This document shows, one piece after another, positions 18,361 through 26,836 of a DNA stretch of 64,000 nucleotides (positions are counted from its first letter, which is position 1; each line of letters starts with the position of its first letter). This DNA comes from Polychytrium aggregatum (Eukaryota > Chytridiomycota > Chytridiomycetes > Polychytriales), in the NCBI RefSeq assembly GCF_025602895.1, contig NW_026516357.1, positions 27,313-91,312 of the forward strand, written 5' to 3'. The position numbers were made by a program, and so were the translations under genes. The notes under the pieces are model-generated. The model was not told where the DNA came from. It worked only from the letters and a program-made list of their open reading frames with translations, and searched no databases.

Positions 18361-18590
18361 TTTAGGCTAAATGCTGCCTCTCCACGGTCCACTGCAGTTG
18401 AGGTTTGGACTTGTTGGAGCTGGAGGTGTGTGGTTTTCATGGAGTGGCATGGAGCGCGTTACGCGGGGAAGTAAGCCATCGATCCCGGTTGAGGCATAAA
18501 CCAGGACGAGCCAAATGACACACAAACACAGAATGGTGTGCTCTCAGAACACACCATGGACAAGTCGTTTGGGTGATGAATACATCGTTT
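18361..18590. other. Capsid gene 3' flank
   Basis: 230 bp with no gene. It holds one perfect hairpin, ATGGTGTG/CACACCAT with a 9-nt loop (18533-18540 with 18550-18557), just before the second transposon. Confidence 0.55.
18533..18557 (+). terminator. Hairpin downstream of the capsid gene, possible transcript 3' end
   Basis: An 8-bp perfect stem with a 9-nt loop, about 175 nt after the capsid stop. In mimiviruses transcript ends are set by such palindromes; whether this holds here is unknown. Confidence 0.3.
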
Positions 18591-18592
18591 TA

Positions 18593-18618
18593 CAGCCAAT
18601 CCAATAAAAAACGGGACA
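18593..18618 (+). repeat. Left terminal inverted repeat of IS630/Fanzor copy 2
   Basis: Starts CAGCCAATCC, identical to copy 1 over the 26-nt repeat. It pairs with 22350-22375 and, as an inverted copy, with the orphan terminus ending at 24587. Confidence 0.85.
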
Positions 18619-18676
18619 CCCGGGTTTTTGACCATTGATCGAATATTTTGTTACCCAATGTTATCGCGCACTGGCC

Positions 18677-19609
18677 ATGACCATTCGCCACACATCCGAC
18701 TTTCGCACCGCCGCATTGCGATGCTACGCCCTCATCCATAGCCTGCGTAAGGTCGCCTCCATATTCAGTGTATCCAAGAGCACCATCCATCGATGGCACC
18801 GAGGATGCAAGCTGGATGACCCATCCCGGGTCCCGGCTCGCAGATCCACTTTCTTCGAGCAGGCATGTCCAGTCATTCGCACCCTGATTGAACAGGACCC
18901 GTTCCAGACTGGTCCTGTGTTGCGATGCAAGCTCGAGTCCATCCTCCAGAGGAAAGTGTCGCTCTCACTCTGCCACACTGCCATCCACCGAGCAGGTCTC
19001 TCACACAAGAGGGCAACACACCTCTACAAGTCCAAGCGACTGGATGAGCGAGTGGCACAGTTCAGGGACCGGGTCCGCTCCATCGACCCGCGGCGATTTG
19101 TTTTTGTCGACGAGACAGGGATCAGGAGATCCATTTTCCCTCTCTACGGATACTCACCGAAGGGCGTCCCACTCCGTCAGCGCAATCACATGAAGCACAA
19201 GTCTGTCTCGGCTGCATTTGCCATCAACCACTCTGGTGTGCTGCATCGCATGTACATCCCCACATCATTCAAGACACACTCGATGGTCGAGTTCTTTGAG
19301 CGAGCGAGCTTCCCAGACGACTCTGTGGTTGTGATGGACAATGTCAGCATGCACAAGACAAGGGCTGTCCTGGACTGCATCGAGCACCGAGGATGGTCAG
19401 TGATCTTCACCCCACCTGCCTCGCCCGACTTCAATCCCATCGAGAACTTCTTTGGGATTGTGAAGCATCAGTACAGGAAGGCAGCAGCGCTGAATGCGTC
19501 TGAGGGGTTCAAGATCGGGATGGTGACCCTGTTCGAGTCCGCCGTGCGGAGGGTGCTTCCAGATGTCTTCCCACCGCTGATTGAGCGCGCGATGCGTTTC
19601 TGGGCGTGA
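18677..19609 (+). CDS. IS630/Tc1-mariner type DD34E transposase, copy 2
   Basis: 310 residues, start at ATG 18677 by analogy with copy 1. All features are kept: helix-turn-helix, VDETG, VMDN and NPIEN with 34 residues between the last two catalytic positions. Differences from copy 1 are a few substitutions (for example D-Q to D-R near FRDRVRS, and I to V before VMDN). No disabling change, so either copy could supply transposase for both elements and for the orphan terminus at 24587. Confidence 0.92.
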   Translation: MTIRHTSDFRTAALRCYALIHSLRKVASIFSVSKSTIHRWHRGCKLDDPSRVPARRSTFFEQACPVIRTLIEQDPFQTGPVLRCKLESILQRKVSLSLCHTAIHRAGLSHKRATHLYKSKRLDERVAQFRDRVRSIDPRRFVFVDETGIRRSIFPLYGYSPKGVPLRQRNHMKHKSVSAAFAINHSGVLHRMYIPTSFKTHSMVEFFERASFPDDSVVVMDNVSMHKTRAVLDCIEHRGWSVIFTPPASPDFNPIENFFGIVKHQYRKAAALNASEGFKIGMVTLFESAVRRVLPDVFPPLIERAMRFWA

Positions 19610-19647
19610 ATCATACCATCGAAAAAGTGCGTCAAAATCACCCTTGG

Positions 19648-19668
19648 TTTTTTCTTGCCTATAGGTAG
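19648..19668 (+). promoter_or_regulatory. Candidate promoter tract of Fanzor copy 2
   Basis: Identical to the tract in copy 1: T6 then CTTGCCTATAGGTAG, 28 nt before the ATG. Confidence 0.5.
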
Positions 19669-19696
19669 AATCAACGGGGTGTCGAAATCGCGACAG

Positions 19697-22261
19697 ATGG
19701 CTCCCCGCAAGAAAAAATCCCCGCCTGACCCAAATCCAGATCCTGGACAACCCAGTGACGCACCTGCTGACAAGAAACCCGTCATCAAATCATGTCGTGC
19801 CTGTGGATTGACCAACCATGTCAAGCCATTCACCAAGAAGTGCAAGGCCCGGACCGATTCGGCCCCCCCTTCTGACTCAGCGTCTGTCTTTGGGGCCGTT
19901 TGCCAAGCACCCCCTCCAGATGAACCCAGTGAAGACATCGCCGTTCCGGCCCTCGTGGTCGAGATGCCTGCACCAAAAGTCCCTGTATGTACCACATGTG
20001 GGGAAGAGGGTCATGCCAGAAGCAGCAGCTCGTTGTGTTCAAAAAAGAACCCCCTCTGGAGCTCTACCGAGCCCGACTGTGGTCCAAACGAGTATGCCAA
20101 GGCCGAGTACTCGATCATCAAGTGCACTCTTGACGCCATCATCAAGAACGGCGCCTTGCACGACAAGATTGAGGAGACTGTCCGGGCCATGACACACGTG
20201 CAGTACGAAGCATCTCGGCTCCTGGAGCTGCATCTCAGGCGATGCTTGGACGAGGGCATCACCATCCCCACTGTGTCGTCGAGTGACCCTTCGTTCGTTC
20301 GAAAGTGTTTCAACATGGTGCATACCGGAGCTACAGATGTCAAGAATGGCACGACCCAAGAAGACAAGCACCTCCTCGACACCTATGAGCTGTATCGAAG
20401 TACATGGAGTGGATCGTGTGCCCTACCTCCTGTAACCCTCCCAAAGGGCACTGGTTCACAGGTCCTCACATTGGCTGTCAAGACCTATGCAGTCAACTGC
20501 GAGACCCACATTCTCGATCGATATTGGTCCCTTCTACGCCGATTCTGCAATCTGGCCCTGATTGCTCCCAAGGATGTCAAGCGACATACACACGTCGATG
20601 AGTGTATGAAGCTGATGGAGAATCCCCTCTCCGATACACTCCTCGGTGATCTGAGGAAATCCTTCGCCCACCATGCCGACCAGCTCTACATCTTTCGCTA
20701 CACAAGCCAACAGGACCTGTACAAAGTCGTACCAGTATTGGCCAGTGAAGTCTCTCGGCTGACCCACCGAAAGGAGACACTGTTCGTGGCGACCATTCGA
20801 AACAGAATCATCCCCAGGCTCGTGAGGGATACCGATGATCTGAAAGGAGAGTGTGGACGACTGAACGAGGAGATGTGTCGCGCGATCGAACGAAGGCAGT
20901 CGGATCAATACAACGCACTCCACAAACGGCACGAGGAGGTGGAGAAGCAGGTCACCGTCAACACGAAGCGAATCAAGCGATTGACCGACCGACTTGCTCA
21001 GACCAGGAAACGACACAACGTCCCTCGAGCACAGTGCACCTTGGTCCCGCTCTGCGATGCCAGAGCCAAGTATGTCAAGCTCGACACCAAAGCATTGTGG
21101 GAGTTCCTTGGTTCCCAGAAGGGTACTGGTTTCAAGTGGAACGACCTGAAGACCAAGGTCAATGGCACCACAAATCAAGAGATCTTCTGGCGAAGGACCT
21201 TCAAGCTGGAGTCGAGACTCTTTGGTGTCAGGAAAGAGGGGAAGCAGCTCTTTGGTTGCGAGATCAGCACCGATGGGGTCGGGTGCTCGATCACCACGCT
21301 CAGGTACAAGATCCTGAAGAAGGACCCCGATGTCAAGCCGGTACCCAAGACCAAGGTGAACACACTCACTCCCGAGCAGAAGATCCAGACCAGAGTCGGT
21401 CCCATTGACGACTCTCGGACCACATGGATCGGGATCGACCCTGGAGTGGGATCGATCTTCACCGCTGTCAATCGAGCACCCGGTCAACCATCCATCCAGG
21501 AGCAAGACGGTGTCAAGGTGACCAAGGCACAGCGCGCCAACGAGAAGATCGTGTCGTTCTCCAACAAGGAGTACCAGCATCGAACTGGCACCAGTCAGGC
21601 GACCAAGTGGATCCAGAGCACCCACAAGGCCCTTGATCTGCAGGAATGGATGAGCACCACACCAAGTCCCAAGATCCCTGGGTTGGCTTCCTTCCTGCGA
21701 TACATTCGCCATGTGTTCGATGGAGACATGCTGGACAAACAGCTGTACTTCAGCCTGACCCGGCGACGGCGATTCAAGCGACTCGATCTCCACAGCAAGC
21801 GACAGCGCACTGTTCACGAGATGTGCAAGCGAGTCATCGACCAGGCACCAAAGGAGACCGACGTGTTGATTGCCTTTGGGAATGCATCCTGGAAGCAGGG
21901 GAAGGGATATGCATCCAGTCCCAGGAGACTCAGGTTTGCCAAGTACTTTGAGCAATTCCACCACCACCAGAGACGATCACCAGACCAATCCGTCTCCAAG
22001 ATCCATGTGTGCTCGGTGAACGAGTTCAACACATCCCAGGTGTGCTCACATTGTCGGGAAGCCAAGCGACTCGAGTCACCCGAGTATCTTGATATCGAGA
22101 AACCACACTTTGTCCGGAGCTGTGCAAGCTGCCATACGCTGTGGGATCGAGACATCAATGCAGCCAGGAACATGATCTCGGTATGCCAGTCGATCATCGC
22201 CACAGGAGATCGACCGGGTGTATTCAAGACTGTGCTTCCGGACCCACCCAAAACAAAGTGA
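19697..22261 (+). CDS. Fanzor (TnpB-like RNA-guided DNA nuclease), copy 2
   Basis: 854 residues, start at ATG 19697. It has the same domain order as copy 1: basic N-terminus, two Cys/His clusters, helical middle, RuvC-I Asp in WIGIDPGVGS, RuvC-II region IAFGNASWKQGKG, four-Cys zinc finger and RuvC-III Asp in DRDINAARN. Changes from copy 1 cluster in the N-terminal linker, around KKDPDVKPVPKT, and before and within the C-terminal third. The middle, roughly residues 100-500, is almost unchanged. Metal-binding and zinc-binding residues are kept. Its guide would be copied from a different flank than that of copy 1, so the two copies should recognise different sites. Confidence 0.92.
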   Translation: MAPRKKKSPPDPNPDPGQPSDAPADKKPVIKSCRACGLTNHVKPFTKKCKARTDSAPPSDSASVFGAVCQAPPPDEPSEDIAVPALVVEMPAPKVPVCTTCGEEGHARSSSSLCSKKNPLWSSTEPDCGPNEYAKAEYSIIKCTLDAIIKNGALHDKIEETVRAMTHVQYEASRLLELHLRRCLDEGITIPTVSSSDPSFVRKCFNMVHTGATDVKNGTTQEDKHLLDTYELYRSTWSGSCALPPVTLPKGTGSQVLTLAVKTYAVNCETHILDRYWSLLRRFCNLALIAPKDVKRHTHVDECMKLMENPLSDTLLGDLRKSFAHHADQLYIFRYTSQQDLYKVVPVLASEVSRLTHRKETLFVATIRNRIIPRLVRDTDDLKGECGRLNEEMCRAIERRQSDQYNALHKRHEEVEKQVTVNTKRIKRLTDRLAQTRKRHNVPRAQCTLVPLCDARAKYVKLDTKALWEFLGSQKGTGFKWNDLKTKVNGTTNQEIFWRRTFKLESRLFGVRKEGKQLFGCEISTDGVGCSITTLRYKILKKDPDVKPVPKTKVNTLTPEQKIQTRVGPIDDSRTTWIGIDPGVGSIFTAVNRAPGQPSIQEQDGVKVTKAQRANEKIVSFSNKEYQHRTGTSQATKWIQSTHKALDLQEWMSTTPSPKIPGLASFLRYIRHVFDGDMLDKQLYFSLTRRRRFKRLDLHSKRQRTVHEMCKRVIDQAPKETDVLIAFGNASWKQGKGYASSPRRLRFAKYFEQFHHHQRRSPDQSVSKIHVCSVNEFNTSQVCSHCREAKRLESPEYLDIEKPHFVRSCASCHTLWDRDINAARNMISVCQSIIATGDRPGVFKTVLPDPPKTK

Positions 22262-22375
22262 TTGCCAACCAGGACGGGAAACAATCGCACGACCTGCCCA
22301 CTGGGGTCTACGGATCAGCAGACCTGTGTCGCTGATGCCAGGAAGTGACTGTCCCGTTTCTTTCTGGTTTGACTG
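22262..22375 (+). ncRNA. Candidate Fanzor guide-RNA scaffold (right end of copy 2)
   Basis: 114 noncoding nt identical to copy 1, with the same short stems (ATCAGC/GCTGAT and GGTCT/AGACC). The flank just outside starts TATTGATACCAATTG and would be the guide if transcription runs outward, as in TnpB systems. Confidence 0.55.
22350..22375 (-). repeat. Right terminal inverted repeat of IS630/Fanzor copy 2
   Basis: Same 26 nt as in copy 1, ending CTG before the TA at 22376-22377. Confidence 0.85.
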
Positions 22376-22436
22376 TATTGATACCAATTGTGGTGTGTAC
22401 ATGGAGTGGTGCTACATGCTGGGGTGACCCTCACTC

Positions 22437-23024
22437 TCAAGCAGAATCGGCGACATCCTGCACACCGGCCTTTTGGCGCTCGCGGTAGCGGCGCTGACGC
22501 TCTCTGTTCATGGCCCTCTTTCGCTCGACTTCCTCGAGCTCCTCGGGGGTGAGGATGCTGGTCGATTGCTCCCTCACTTCCTGCTCGTATTCGAGGCGGA
22601 TAGCATTCCTCTCTTCGATAGGCATCTCGGATGAAGCAGAACCTGCTTGTTGCTTGCGCTGCTGCCTGGTGATCTCGCGAGTGGCCTTGTTGGTTCCGCG
22701 GGACTGATCGCTTCGGGCGAATTTGTCGAGGCATGAGATGCACGAGTTGGTCAATTTTTCTCCTTTGGTCCGATATTGATCGAGAGGTTTGACCACCTTG
22801 CAATTGGTGCACTTCTTGGAGACACTGGAATCATCGACTTTGGTATTGGCTGTGGCGATCTTGCGTCTCTCGTTCTTGAGTCTCTGTCTGGCACAGCAAT
22901 CATCACAAAGACTATTATAGCTGCCATCGGCCTTGCGGCTGAAGTAGAGGTGCGCAGGGACATTGGTCTTGGCACGGCATTGGGAGCAGGATCTGAGGAG
23001 GGGCTGAGCGTCGGTCGAGATCAT
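22437..23024 (-). CDS. Cys-cluster protein, paralogue of the neighbouring HNH protein without the nuclease part
   Basis: 195 residues. Two zinc-ribbon-like units occur in order: CSQC...CDDC with VPAHLYFS between them (residues about 12-45), and CTNC...CISC with KPLDQY between them (about 70-95). The same two units begin the larger protein at 23122-24366. The C-terminal half here is a charged helix (TPEELEEVERKRAMNRERQ) in place of the HNH domains. It could be a truncated copy that gained a tail, or a regulator using only the DNA-binding part. Both genes lie on the minus strand between transposon copy 2 and the orphan terminus, 97 nt apart, and look like cargo or passengers of that element. 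Confidence 0.65.
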   Translation of the reverse strand: MISTDAQPLLRSCSQCRAKTNVPAHLYFSRKADGSYNSLCDDCCARQRLKNERRKIATANTKVDDSSVSKKCTNCKVVKPLDQYRTKGEKLTNSCISCLDKFARSDQSRGTNKATREITRQQRKQQAGSASSEMPIEERNAIRLEYEQEVREQSTSILTPEELEEVERKRAMNRERQRRYRERQKAGVQDVADSA

Positions 23025-23121
23025 CGTGTCGGCTCAGATTAGGAGAGAGACGGTGGGCTCTACCCTCCTCTAGTGATTTTTCCTTTACTTCTTTTTGCGC
23101 AGGACCCGGGTCAGCCCCGAT

Positions 23122-24366
23122 TCACCACGCTGTCTCCCGCTTGGCGATGGGGTTCGTCTGCTTGGGGGTCCTGTAAAAGCGGCGATCGATTCCCCGCTCC
23201 AGTCGGAGCTTGTTGACTGCGTTCAGCTGATCAAAGAACTCTTGCATGGTCAAGTCGCACTTCAAGTAGTTGCAGTCCCCGCAGCAGGTCAATACATTCC
23301 CGCGCACATATCCCTGCTCGTTGTCCTTCCTGTCGACGCCGTTGCGGTGTCCGTGACTGCTGGTCTTGCCGCAATACGCACACTTGCCCTGGCAGAGCGC
23401 CTTGAACTCGTGCTCCTGCAGCTCAAAGGTAAGACCCTTCTTCTCGGCCCGGGCCTTGTAGGCAGCAAAGGACACTCCCGAATACTTTTTCCAGGCATCG
23501 TCGCCAGCAAACTCGCCAGGACCACCATAGGTATACACGAGGTGGGCACAACGGCGGATAAAGGTGACGGGATCGAGGGCCATTTTCATATAGTTACACT
23601 TTACACAGCAGGAGACGGTGTTGCTCATGTCGTACGCCCCGTTGTTGTTCAGACGATCGATGCCATTGAGGATTCCATCGCCATCGAGGAATCCGCAATA
23701 GACGCAGGGAGATGTGCACATAACCAGAGCCTGGTCGTCAGTGAGATTCCAGGGAATGCGCTTGGTCTGGGCCTGACGCTTGCGCTCGCCAATGAAGGTG
23801 TTGAAGTGGGTGCGATGGTAGTGTCTGAGGTGGTCTCTGTTGTTGCGAGACCACTCGTTGTGGACATCTGCCAGGTGACGGCGGAATCCCTCTGGGTCTT
23901 CTGCCATTCGACGCTCCCTGTAGTCGATGTCGTATCGGTTCTCGCGGTTCAGTGCCAGTCGCTTCTCTCTGGTCTCTGGATTGGCCATTCGACGAGCATC
24001 GTGTCGGGCGCCCTTTTCGAGGCAGGTAATGCAGGAATCGGTGAGATTATCCGGCTTGGACAGATCCACTCGGAACTGAGCAAGTGGCTTGATGACCAGA
24101 CAGCCACCGCACTTTTTCTCAATGGTAGGGTCCTCGACAACCTTCTCGAGGCACTTTTGGCGGTTTCTGACAAGCTTCACTCTGTTCTTCTCGGTGCAAT
24201 CGTCGCAATAGTTATAATACGTTCCGTTGGGTTTGACGCTGAAGTAGAGGTGCGCGGGGACATTGGTCTTGGCCACGCATCGAGTGCAGGACCTGAGGAC
24301 AGGCGCACCAATGGCATTGTCGGAGGCAGAGGCGGTAGCGTGCTGGTCGAGTTGGGTGTTCATCAT
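23122..24366 (-). CDS. Tandem HNH-type endonuclease with N-terminal zinc ribbons
   Basis: About 414 residues from ATG 24366 (MMNTQ). The frame is open further upstream into the transposon terminus, where it reads MIEYFVTQ-like sequence shared with the transposase leader, so the true start is uncertain. N-terminal zinc ribbons CTRC...CDDC and CGGC...CITC match the paralogue at 22437. Then come two HNH-like units. The first has CVYCG, GIDRLNNNGAYDMSN and CCVKCNYMK (about residues 240-290). The second has CAYCG, GVDRKDNEQGYVRGN and CCGDCNYLK (about 340-400). The pattern CxxCG...GxDR.dN..GY...N...CC..CN..K is frequent in giant-virus and homing-type nucleases. A DNA-cutting role fits a selfish passenger, but the target is unknown. 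Confidence 0.78.
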   Translation of the reverse strand: MMNTQLDQHATASASDNAIGAPVLRSCTRCVAKTNVPAHLYFSVKPNGTYYNYCDDCTEKNRVKLVRNRQKCLEKVVEDPTIEKKCGGCLVIKPLAQFRVDLSKPDNLTDSCITCLEKGARHDARRMANPETREKRLALNRENRYDIDYRERRMAEDPEGFRRHLADVHNEWSRNNRDHLRHYHRTHFNTFIGERKRQAQTKRIPWNLTDDQALVMCTSPCVYCGFLDGDGILNGIDRLNNNGAYDMSNTVSCCVKCNYMKMALDPVTFIRRCAHLVYTYGGPGEFAGDDAWKKYSGVSFAAYKARAEKKGLTFELQEHEFKALCQGKCAYCGKTSSHGHRNGVDRKDNEQGYVRGNVLTCCGDCNYLKCDLTMQEFFDQLNAVNKLRLERGIDRRFYRTPKQTNPIAKRETAW

Positions 24367-24489
24367 CGCAGTTCGAGAGAGGATGCTTGGCTCTACCATG
24401 AGGCAAGAAAACAAGTCACCCAGATCCAGCGCATTTGGCAGAGACATGAGCACGCTCATGGCACCATACACGTGAACAGGGCCCAGTGG

Positions 24490-24587
24490 GCGAATGGTCA
24501 TGACCAGCGCGCGATGGTATTGGGTAACAAAATATTCGATCAATGGTCAAAAAAAACCTGGGTGTCCCGTTTTTGTTAGTTTGCCTG
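24490..24587 (-). repeat. Orphan left terminus of the IS630/Fanzor family
   Basis: About 98 bp in inverted orientation match the left end of copies 1 and 2: terminal CAG, AAACGGGACACCCAGG, GACCATTGATCGAATAT and the leader up to the transposase ATG. A TA follows at 24588-24589. No matching right end of its own is seen, so it either belongs to a non-autonomous element or defines the far end of a composite unit with the left end at 18593. Confidence 0.85.
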
Positions 24588-24713
24588 TAACTTCCAGGCG
24601 TACACATAACACTGGAAAGAAAAGGAATTTGTTTGAACGTACAGAAATATCACAGACACACAGCGCCTGGAGGGACAGGGGGTTTGAGTGGTGAGATCAT
24701 TGACTTGTCACTT

Positions 24714-24912
24714 TCAGCGAACCTTCCGCCTCTTGCTTTCGGATTGGTTGCTACTGCCGGATTCCGTCGGAGTTGTGGTGGTGAGCTTATCGCGGCTTGG
24801 TGGATATTTCATTGCAAGTCTTGACGCAAAAATTGTACGAGCCCGAGTGGAGTTTTGTTCAGTACCATGTCCGCGTTCATGGCACTGTCCGATCCAGAAT
24901 TTCGCCTTGGCA
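24714..24912 (-). pseudogene. Kinase-Sel1 gene, 3' end (cut off by gypsy C)
   Basis: Last 66 residues of the gene that begins at 33041. They complete a Sel1-like repeat (KFWIGQCHERGHGTEQN) and finish with a Ser/Thr-rich, then basic tail (ESKRRKVR) that could be a nuclear import signal. The frame is continuous with 31254 once gypsy C and one CTCGG are removed, and the joined coding length is 1920 nt, exactly 640 codons including the stop. Confidence 0.85.
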
Positions 24913-24917
24913 CTCGG

Positions 24918-25498
24918 TGTCATGAACACCCTCTGCCTTTGCCCTCTTCCTTCCTTTACCCTTGCCCTTTCCTTTCTGTTTGCCTGCCTTAGCGCTTTCC
25001 CTTCCTTCTGTTTGTTTGTTTCCCGCGCTGTGCTGCCTTGTTGTCTTCCCGCCAGCACGCGCGCTGTCTGTGTTCCGTTCCCGTTTCCTTGCTGTTGGTC
25101 ATGGGTTACGCCCACAACGCCGCCTCGACGCCGCCTGACGCCTTGGCGCCGCCATGCCGCCGCCACTGACGCCCGCTGACTCACGGATCCCGAGTCACGG
25201 CCGCCACCTGCTTCGCTCGCTGCTTCGCCCTCCCCGCCGCTGCTTCGCTCCTGCCCCCTCGCTCTGCAGCGTCGATCCTTGGCGCTCGCATAAATAGCCC
25301 TCCGACCAGCCTCTGTCCTTTGCCTTCGTCTTGCCACTTTGTATTTTTAGTATCCTAAGCCTTGGATCTAGAATAAAACTTTGGCTTTACCCTTGACACT
25401 CTGTGTCCCAGTCCAGTCCCCGCTCCTCTCCCTACGTTCGAGTCTTGTATTAGGACTCTTGCGCACTTCCCTGCTTGCCCCGTTGTCCAGTCTTGACA
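24918..25498 (+). repeat. 5' LTR of gypsy C
   Basis: 581 bp. CATAAATAG box at 25289-25297, AATAAA signal near 25372, and a small GAGTC/GACTC hairpin at 25440-25458. Confidence 0.94.
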
Positions 25499-25570
25499 CT
25501 TGGCAAGACCTTCAACAACCCCCCACTTGCCCTGCCTTTGCCCCCGTTCCCTTCGCTATATCTTTTACCA

Positions 25571-26809
25571 ATGGCTTCCCCTTCGGGCCTTTCCGAGCCC
25601 GAGCTCCAGGCCATCCGTGCGGTCATTATCCAGTCCGCCGAGAACGCCCGTTCTCTCCAGGACTTTTCCAAGTTCCTCCACGATCAGGATGATGCGCTCA
25701 ACCGCATCACCGATCGTATGGACCAGGTCCTGGCTCGCCGTGAAGAGGATGTCCGCCAAGTTGTCGCCGCCAGTGTCCAGGAGGCCCTCCGCAGCTACCA
25801 GGCCCAGCTACCTCCTCCTGCTCCCGCTCCCGCTCCGATCCGTCGTGCAGGTCGCCCCTACTTCGGCGTTCCTGACGACGTCGATGATCCTGCCCAAGAC
25901 CCCGAGGACAACCCTGCTGGTCGCAACTCTGCCACCAGGCAGATAGGTCCTCCCGACCGCTTCTCTGGTAAGGACCCGAGCCGCTGCAATGCCTTCCTCT
26001 CGCATTGCAGACTGGCCTTCGTGTCCAACCCTCCCCTCTTCCAGACTGAAAGGGATAAGGTGTTTTACGCCTTATCCTATCTCGATGGTACTGCTGCAGA
26101 CTACATGCAGCCGTACATCGATCAGTTGGAGAGAGACCCCGAGTGCTCCCCCCCTGCCATCCGTGACTTTGCCGGTTTTTCCGAGTGGCTCCGTGCTGCC
26201 TTTGGCCAGGTTCAGCCCACCATCGCCGCTGCTCGCGAGATGGTCAGGCTTTACCAAGTCACCTCCGCCGCCGCCTATGCCGCCGAGTACCGCCGCCAAG
26301 CCGTCCACCTCGTCACTTGGTCCCAAGACCCTCTCATGTTCCACTTCGAGAGTGGACTCAAGCCCTCGGTCCAAGATGAACTCTCCCGCCGCTCCTTCGA
26401 CAACCTCGAAGATCTTATGCAAGCGGCGATCGCCATCGACAACCGCCAGGAGGACCAACGTTCCCGCCGTCCCAACCACCGCTCCGCTCCTGCTCCTGCT
26501 CCTGCTCGTCCGGCTCCTCTCCCTTTCCGTCCGGCTCCTCGTCCCTTCGCTTCTGCTCCTCCTCCTCGCCCCGCTCAAGCCTTCAACGTTCCGCAGCCCA
26601 TGGACCTCAGCCAGGCTTCCGCTCGCAGGCTGACCGCCGAGGACAAGGCCGCCCTCCGTGCTGCCAACCGCTGCTTTTATTGCAAGCAGGAAGGGCACAT
26701 TGCCCTTCGCTGCCCCAATAAGACCTCCTCCCGCTTGGCTGCCATCGATGCTTCTTTGGCTGTCGTTGATGTGAATAAACTTGACGACCAGGAAAACTTC
26801 TCTGCCTAG
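25571..26809 (+). CDS. Gag polyprotein of gypsy C
   Basis: 412 residues from ATG 25571, 72 nt after the LTR. N-terminal helices include a coiled-coil-like stretch (DALNRITDRMDQVLARREED). A Pro/Ala linker precedes the capsid domain (about residues 125-280, CNAFLSHCRLAFVSNPP...). A second Pro/Arg-rich linker contains many PAPAP-type repeats, and a canonical CX2CX4HX4C zinc knuckle (CFYCKQEGHIALRC) lies near the end. The stop at 26807-26809 lies inside a stem; the in-frame heptamer G GAA AAC (26791-26797) could shift ribosomes into pol. Confidence 0.92.
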   Translation: MASPSGLSEPELQAIRAVIIQSAENARSLQDFSKFLHDQDDALNRITDRMDQVLARREEDVRQVVAASVQEALRSYQAQLPPPAPAPAPIRRAGRPYFGVPDDVDDPAQDPEDNPAGRNSATRQIGPPDRFSGKDPSRCNAFLSHCRLAFVSNPPLFQTERDKVFYALSYLDGTAADYMQPYIDQLERDPECSPPAIRDFAGFSEWLRAAFGQVQPTIAAAREMVRLYQVTSAAAYAAEYRRQAVHLVTWSQDPLMFHFESGLKPSVQDELSRRSFDNLEDLMQAAIAIDNRQEDQRSRRPNHRSAPAPAPARPAPLPFRPAPRPFASAPPPRPAQAFNVPQPMDLSQASARRLTAEDKAALRAANRCFYCKQEGHIALRCPNKTSSRLAAIDASLAVVDVNKLDDQENFSA

Positions 26810-26836
26810 AAAAGGTCGGAGGAGCTTTCCTAGGCG
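26791..26836 (+). promoter_or_regulatory. Candidate -1 ribosomal frameshift signal, gypsy C
   Basis: Heptamer G GAA AAC (26791-26797), then a 6-nt spacer and an 11-bp stem with one mismatch starting GCCTAG (26804), where TAG is the gag stop; the other arm ends CTAGGC (26834). The heptamer has GGA at the first position, as in the MMTV GGAUUUA site, so it is less canonical than those of families A and B. Confidence 0.5.

Larger units (their letters stand above)
18593..22375 (+). mobile_element. Tc1/mariner-IS630 type element carrying a transposase and a Fanzor, copy 2
   Basis: 3783 bp between TA dinucleotides at 18591-18592 and 22376-22377. It has the same termini, gene order and noncoding tail as copy 1. 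Scattered substitutions, plus small indels in the Fanzor gene (one fewer codon), separate the copies, so they are not one assembly artefact. Confidence 0.93.

Noticed and set aside
20534-21967. 477-codon minus-strand open frame opposite Fanzor copy 2, with a similar one at 5432-6388
   Set aside because: Shadow of the Fanzor coding strand. It is Leu/Gly/Asp-rich without domains and is interrupted in copy 1.
22376-22388. TATTGATACCAAT next to Fanzor copy 2 recurs at 45213-45225, as if a guide matched a viral promoter
   Set aside because: A 13-nt match found by scanning can be chance. The match stops there, and the bases before the two sites differ, so no shared target-adjacent motif supports it.
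23095-24579. 494-codon plus-strand frame opposite the HNH gene
   Set aside because: Val/Leu/Gly-rich shadow. The minus-strand frame has clear zinc and HNH motifs.
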